From NCBI GenBank assembly GCA_964400865.1, contig CAYNWG010000047.1:1-7098 (forward strand): a stretch of 7,098 nucleotides of DNA, written 5' to 3'. Positions 4,997 to 7,098 of this stretch are shown one piece after another; positions within the stretch are counted from its first letter, which is position 1; each line of letters opens with the position of its first letter. The DNA comes from DAOQVB01 sp964400865 (GTDB lineage: Bacteria > Patescibacteriota > Microgenomatia > UBA1400 > PJMF01). The notes beneath the pieces were generated by a model. That model had not been told where the DNA came from. It made no database searches and worked only from the letters and a program-made list of their open reading frames with translations. The position numbers were made by a program, and so were the translations under genes.

Positions 4997-5521
4997 TTAG
5001 TACTTCTTGCCTATCTGGTTGGTGGTTGTGCCTTTGTGCCTAATTCCACCGACTAATGTAAGAAAAATTGAGGTATATATTTTATTGTTTGATATATCAT
5101 TATATTTTAGCGTAATAGTAAGTTGATTACTTGGATTAAGTAGCTCCCGCAGTGTAGATGGGTTGTAACTTAGTCTGTCAGTTGGAGATATTTCTTGTTT
5201 TAGCATTATCAGAAATTGTTTTTCTTCTCCAGCAGCCAATGAGTCGGGTTCTCCAATATCACCAATAAGCATCGTGCTGTTTATTTTCGGCCTGTTGATT
5301 TTTAGCCTGATATTCATCGCACTTGCGTTGCCGATATTTTTCACCAATACTTGCTGCTCATTGAGCCATTTATTATTGTATATAGTCAATTGAGGTCTCA
5401 ATTGTTCATCAATCGCTCTAGTGGCTATTTTGTTTGATTCATCAGCTTTTCTATAAGACATGAAAGCCACTACCGCTGAAACAACAGCGAGTAAAGCGAG
5501 TGCAATATTAAGCTCATTCAT
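4997..5521 (-). CDS. One-TM protein with beta-rich outer domain, unknown function
   Basis: From ATG 5521, 174 residues: a membrane helix almost at the N-terminus (LNIALALLAVVSAVVAFMSY), a charged helical stretch (RKADESNKIATRAIDEQLRPQLTI), then a beta-rich region with VKNIGNASAMNIRLKI, SLAAGEEKQFLIML and NQLTITLKYND, reminiscent of Ig-like or CARDB-type folds. RPxL followed by an NxGNA strand is common in uncharacterised membrane proteins, by recall. ATG 5542 is an alternative start, but the promoter TTGGTA-16-TAGAAT (5556-5529) places transcription start at about 5521, which favours the inner ATG and a leaderless mRNA. The CAP gene follows after 68 bp. Function is unknown. Confidence 0.7.
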   Translation of the reverse strand: MNELNIALALLAVVSAVVAFMSYRKADESNKIATRAIDEQLRPQLTIYNNKWLNEQQVLVKNIGNASAMNIRLKINRPKINSTMLIGDIGEPDSLAAGEEKQFLIMLKQEISPTDRLSYNPSTLRELLNPSNQLTITLKYNDISNNKIYTSIFLTLVGGIRHKGTTTNQIGKKY

Positions 5522-5528
5522 TATCTGT

Positions 5529-5556
5529 ATTCTACACTTCATGTAAGACTTACCAA
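5529..5556 (-). promoter_or_regulatory. Promoter of the one-TM/CAP gene pair with overlapping palindrome
   Basis: TTGGTA (complement of 5556-5551), a 16-bp spacer and TAGAAT (complement of 5534-5529) match the consensus at 4/6 and 5/6. The perfect palindrome GTAAG-A-CTTAC (5543-5553) overlaps the -35 and spacer and could be an operator. The ATG at 5521 lies 7 nt after the -10. Confidence 0.5.
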
Positions 5557-5563
5557 CTGCACT

Positions 5564-5575
5564 TGAGAAAACTCA
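5564..5575. repeat. Inverted repeat in the divergent promoter region
   Basis: TGAG-AAAA-CTCA is a perfect short inverted repeat midway between the divergent one-TM and Excalibur-like genes. It may bind a shared regulator; short enough to occur by chance. Confidence 0.3.
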
Positions 5576-5630
5576 TACTAGTTTAGAGCCAGGATGTTTC
5601 GCTATCTGTTCTAATCGGTGCTACACTAAA

Positions 5631-6113
5631 ATGATGTTAGTGCTGTTTACTCTCGTTACTATGTTTTTGTCCCTTGTATCAACGCTTCCTCAAGATGGTT
5701 CTGTAACACCTGCTCTAGTAGAGAATACTGAAACTCAAAATATTGAACCTACAATCTCGGATACAACTCCTATCATCACGGAGGCAGCTGTTGAACCCTC
5801 AACTACTCCAACTTCTCTACCAACAATACTACCCACCAAAACACCAGCGCCTACTCGGACAGTGATTCCTACCAAGACGCCAAACCCAACTTCTGCGCAA
5901 AAAGTTCTACCCATATCAAGACCAACGGCAAGGCCTACGACAAAACCAGTATTAATCGCAACTCCCATACCTGCTGCTGGTTACACTTGCGACTGTAGTA
6001 AAACCTGCCCGAACCTTAGCTGCGCTGAGGCTCAGTACCAACTGAATGTTTGCGGATGTTCACAGCGAGATGCTGATGATGACGGCACCGCTTGTGATGC
6101 GGACTGTCAGTAG
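5631..6113 (+). CDS. Secreted Pro-Thr-rich protein with C-terminal Excalibur-like motif
   Basis: A 160-residue exported protein. Residues 1-20 are a hydrophobic signal peptide or anchor (MMLVLFTLVTMFLSLVSTLP). Residues about 22-115 are a Pro/Thr/Ser linker with PTKTPAPTRTVIPTKTPNPT-like repeats, typical of a wall-spanning or glycosylated stalk. The last 43 residues are a compact Cys-rich module: CDC, CPNLSC, CGC, then DADDDGTACDADC. The D-x-D-x-DG-x-x-C core is the Excalibur calcium-binding motif; such Cys-rich tails often follow nuclease domains, absent here. ATG 5631 and ATG 5634 are both possible; TACACT (5622-5627) would place a leaderless start at 5634. It runs divergently from the one-TM/CAP pair. 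Surface location is confident, ligand and job are not. Confidence 0.8.
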   Translation: MMLVLFTLVTMFLSLVSTLPQDGSVTPALVENTETQNIEPTISDTTPIITEAAVEPSTTPTSLPTILPTKTPAPTRTVIPTKTPNPTSAQKVLPISRPTARPTTKPVLIATPIPAAGYTCDCSKTCPNLSCAEAQYQLNVCGCSQRDADDDGTACDADCQ

Positions 6114-6166
6114 TCAAGTAATACTACAATAAGTGGTTGGATTGAAACACAGTTTAGAAAACGAAC

Positions 6167-6910
6167 ATGATTACTACATTTCCCACTAATATTCATTCGA
6201 AATTGTTGTACTACGTCTACTTGTACATTGATCCGCGAGATCAGTCCGTTTTTTATGTCGGGAAGGGCAAGGGCAATCGAGCATTTGCGCATTTGTATGA
6301 CACATCAGAACATGCCAAATCACTTAAAATTGCCGAAATCAGACGAAATAATCTAGAACCAATCATTGAACTCGCAGTGCATGGAATAGAGGATGTAGAG
6401 ACCATTAATAGGATAGAGGCGTCAATCATCGACGTCTATGGTATTCATAACCTTACTAATATTCAACGAGGCTATCATGCGCGTGAGTTCGGGCGTATGA
6501 CCCTTGAACAAGTTGTGGCCACTTATGCTGCCAAAGAGGCTAATGTAACTGACCCCGTACTTGCTTTTAAAATTAACCAAACATTTCATTATGGAATGAC
6601 CGTGCGCGAGCTGTACGATTATACCCGTCATTCTTGGAAGCTTGGACGTCGGCGAGAAAAAGCTCAGTATGCTTTTACCGTGTACCAGGATGTAGTACAA
6701 GAAGTATTTGAGATAAAGCAATGGCTGCCCCAAAATTCTACACCCAATCTCAAAATAGAAAGAGGGGAGGTTGACTCAGTAATTTCTACCGAACGATGGG
6801 AGTTTGTGGGAAAGGTTGCCGTTGAATCGATTCGGCAAAAGTACATCTACAAAAACGTTGGTTCATATTTTCTTTCCAATCAATTACCCTTCGCCTATAT
6901 TAACTGCTAG
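6167..6910 (+). CDS. LEM-3-like GIY-YIG domain protein
   Basis: A 247-residue protein with a GIY-YIG nuclease fold at about 12-105: YVY (16-18) and FYVGKGKG (29-36) stand for the GIY and YIG strands, R38 follows, and E84 in INRIEASIIDVYG is the likely metal-binding glutamate. The family member closest in pattern is the LEM-3-like group. Residues about 108-247 form a second conserved region (GRMTLEQVVATY, LYDYTRHSWKLGRRREKAQYAFTVYQDVVQEVFEI, ERWEFVGK, AYINC), a common partner of this nuclease in bacteria by recall, perhaps a substrate-reading domain. It may cut or nick DNA in defence, mobility or repair. No signal peptide, so cytoplasmic. It follows the Excalibur-like gene by 53 bp with no clear Shine-Dalgarno. 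Confidence 0.85.
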   Translation: MITTFPTNIHSKLLYYVYLYIDPRDQSVFYVGKGKGNRAFAHLYDTSEHAKSLKIAEIRRNNLEPIIELAVHGIEDVETINRIEASIIDVYGIHNLTNIQRGYHAREFGRMTLEQVVATYAAKEANVTDPVLAFKINQTFHYGMTVRELYDYTRHSWKLGRRREKAQYAFTVYQDVVQEVFEIKQWLPQNSTPNLKIERGEVDSVISTERWEFVGKVAVESIRQKYIYKNVGSYFLSNQLPFAYINC

Positions 6911-7098
6911 CTAAGCAATTTGTTGAAATCAAAAACGGAATTTCACGATGTGCTAGTCTCAATATTTGCCGCTTTCCAACTAGTACCACCTTTAACTTTC
7001 TCCGCGTCAATTCATAAGACCGTTCTCCTTGGATTTGATGTACGGCTTTTTTGCTTGCTAGAAATTATTTATATAAATAATACATAACGGAGCAAATA
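6911..7098. other. Intergenic tail without a gene
   Basis: No coding frame is supportable. It holds a short inverted repeat TGAAAT/ATTTCA (6924-6929/6940-6945), a possible weak + terminator (CCGT/ACGG followed by T6 near 7050), and an AT palindrome at 7064-7081. If the molecule is circular this would be the leader region of the recombinase gene. Confidence 0.4.
7064..7081. repeat. Perfect 18-bp AT palindrome
   Basis: ATTATTTATATAAATAAT reads identically on both strands with no centre gap. It is all A/T, so it should melt or extrude easily. If the window closes into a circle it lies about 90 bp upstream of the recombinase gene, the right place for a recombination core or operator. Role is inference. 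Confidence 0.55.

Noticed and set aside
5735..5968. A 77-codon minus frame rich in Gly and Val
   Set aside because: It is the antisense of the Pro-Thr repeat linker; the composition is what reversed PT codons give.
6134..6147. GGTTGGATTGAAAC, which resembles the 3' end of some type I/III CRISPR repeats
   Set aside because: Only one copy; no second repeat or regular spacing anywhere in the window, and no cas gene.
6422..6846. Two minus-strand frames opposite the GIY-YIG gene
   Set aside because: Both lie fully antisense to a gene with clear family motifs and show no motif of their own.
1..7098. Alternative genetic code (TGA as Gly or Trp), as in some CPR groups
   Set aside because: All recognised genes are complete without in-frame TGA, and the small basic protein ends at TGA in a sensible place.

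Overview
The window is a compact accessory module, not a core chromosomal segment. It holds a tyrosine recombinase, a winged-helix replication-initiator-like gene in a leftward operon, a dense control and origin-like region, a group of predicted secreted or surface-anchored proteins, and a GIY-YIG nuclease-like protein. No ribosomal, tRNA or central-metabolism gene is complete here. Overall base use is AT-rich, all readable genes use the standard code (TAA, TAG and TGA stops, no in-frame TGA), Shine-Dalgarno sites are mostly weak, and secreted proteins carry Pro-Thr linkers. The CAP and Excalibur-like Cys-rich architectures are common in Candidate Phyla Radiation bacteria (Microgenomates, Katanobacteria, Saccharibacteria) and in Chloroflexi. 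That host assignment is inference, held at moderate to low confidence. The module could be a small plasmid, an integrative element, or a slice of a larger one; no terminal overlap proving circularity is visible.

Layout: (1) 59-1051, tyrosine recombinase on +, preceded at the left edge by a hairpin and a stretch resembling the 3' half of a tRNA on the minus strand. (2) 2870-1055, a leftward operon: winged-helix replication initiator, a one-TM protein and a three-TM protein, ending 3 nt from the convergent recombinase stop. Two families of short repeats lie inside the initiator gene's linker region, as origin iterons do in lambda O-type genes. (3) 2836-2917, a predicted antisense RNA unit on + (TTG-16-TATAAT promoter, about 48 nt transcript, hairpin plus T6) that covers the initiator start codon, resembling plasmid copy-control RNAs. 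(4) 3416-2957, a minus-strand promoter with a perfect TTGACA, a roughly 118-nt structured leader ending in a strong intrinsic terminator with a competing alternative fold, and a small basic protein gene. (5) 3417-3929, about 500 bp without a confident gene: graded A-tracts, a perfect 20-bp inverted repeat, a GC-clamped hairpin, a Cys-rich ORF with no standard start, and a nested dyad. (6) 3930-5521, a membrane-anchored protein with two CAP-type domains and a one-TM protein with a beta-rich outer domain, both leftward. (7) 5634-6910, a Pro-Thr-rich secreted protein with a C-terminal Excalibur-like motif and a GIY-YIG protein, both rightward. (8) 6911-7098, an intergenic tail with an 18-bp perfect AT palindrome.

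Proposed logic (inference): the initiator and origin are controlled at two levels, by premature termination in the long leader and by a short antisense RNA over the initiator start. The recombinase handles integration, excision or multimer resolution, and the surface genes are cargo that may act at the cell envelope. The most unusual part is the 2836-3416 double RNA control region next to the in-gene repeat array.
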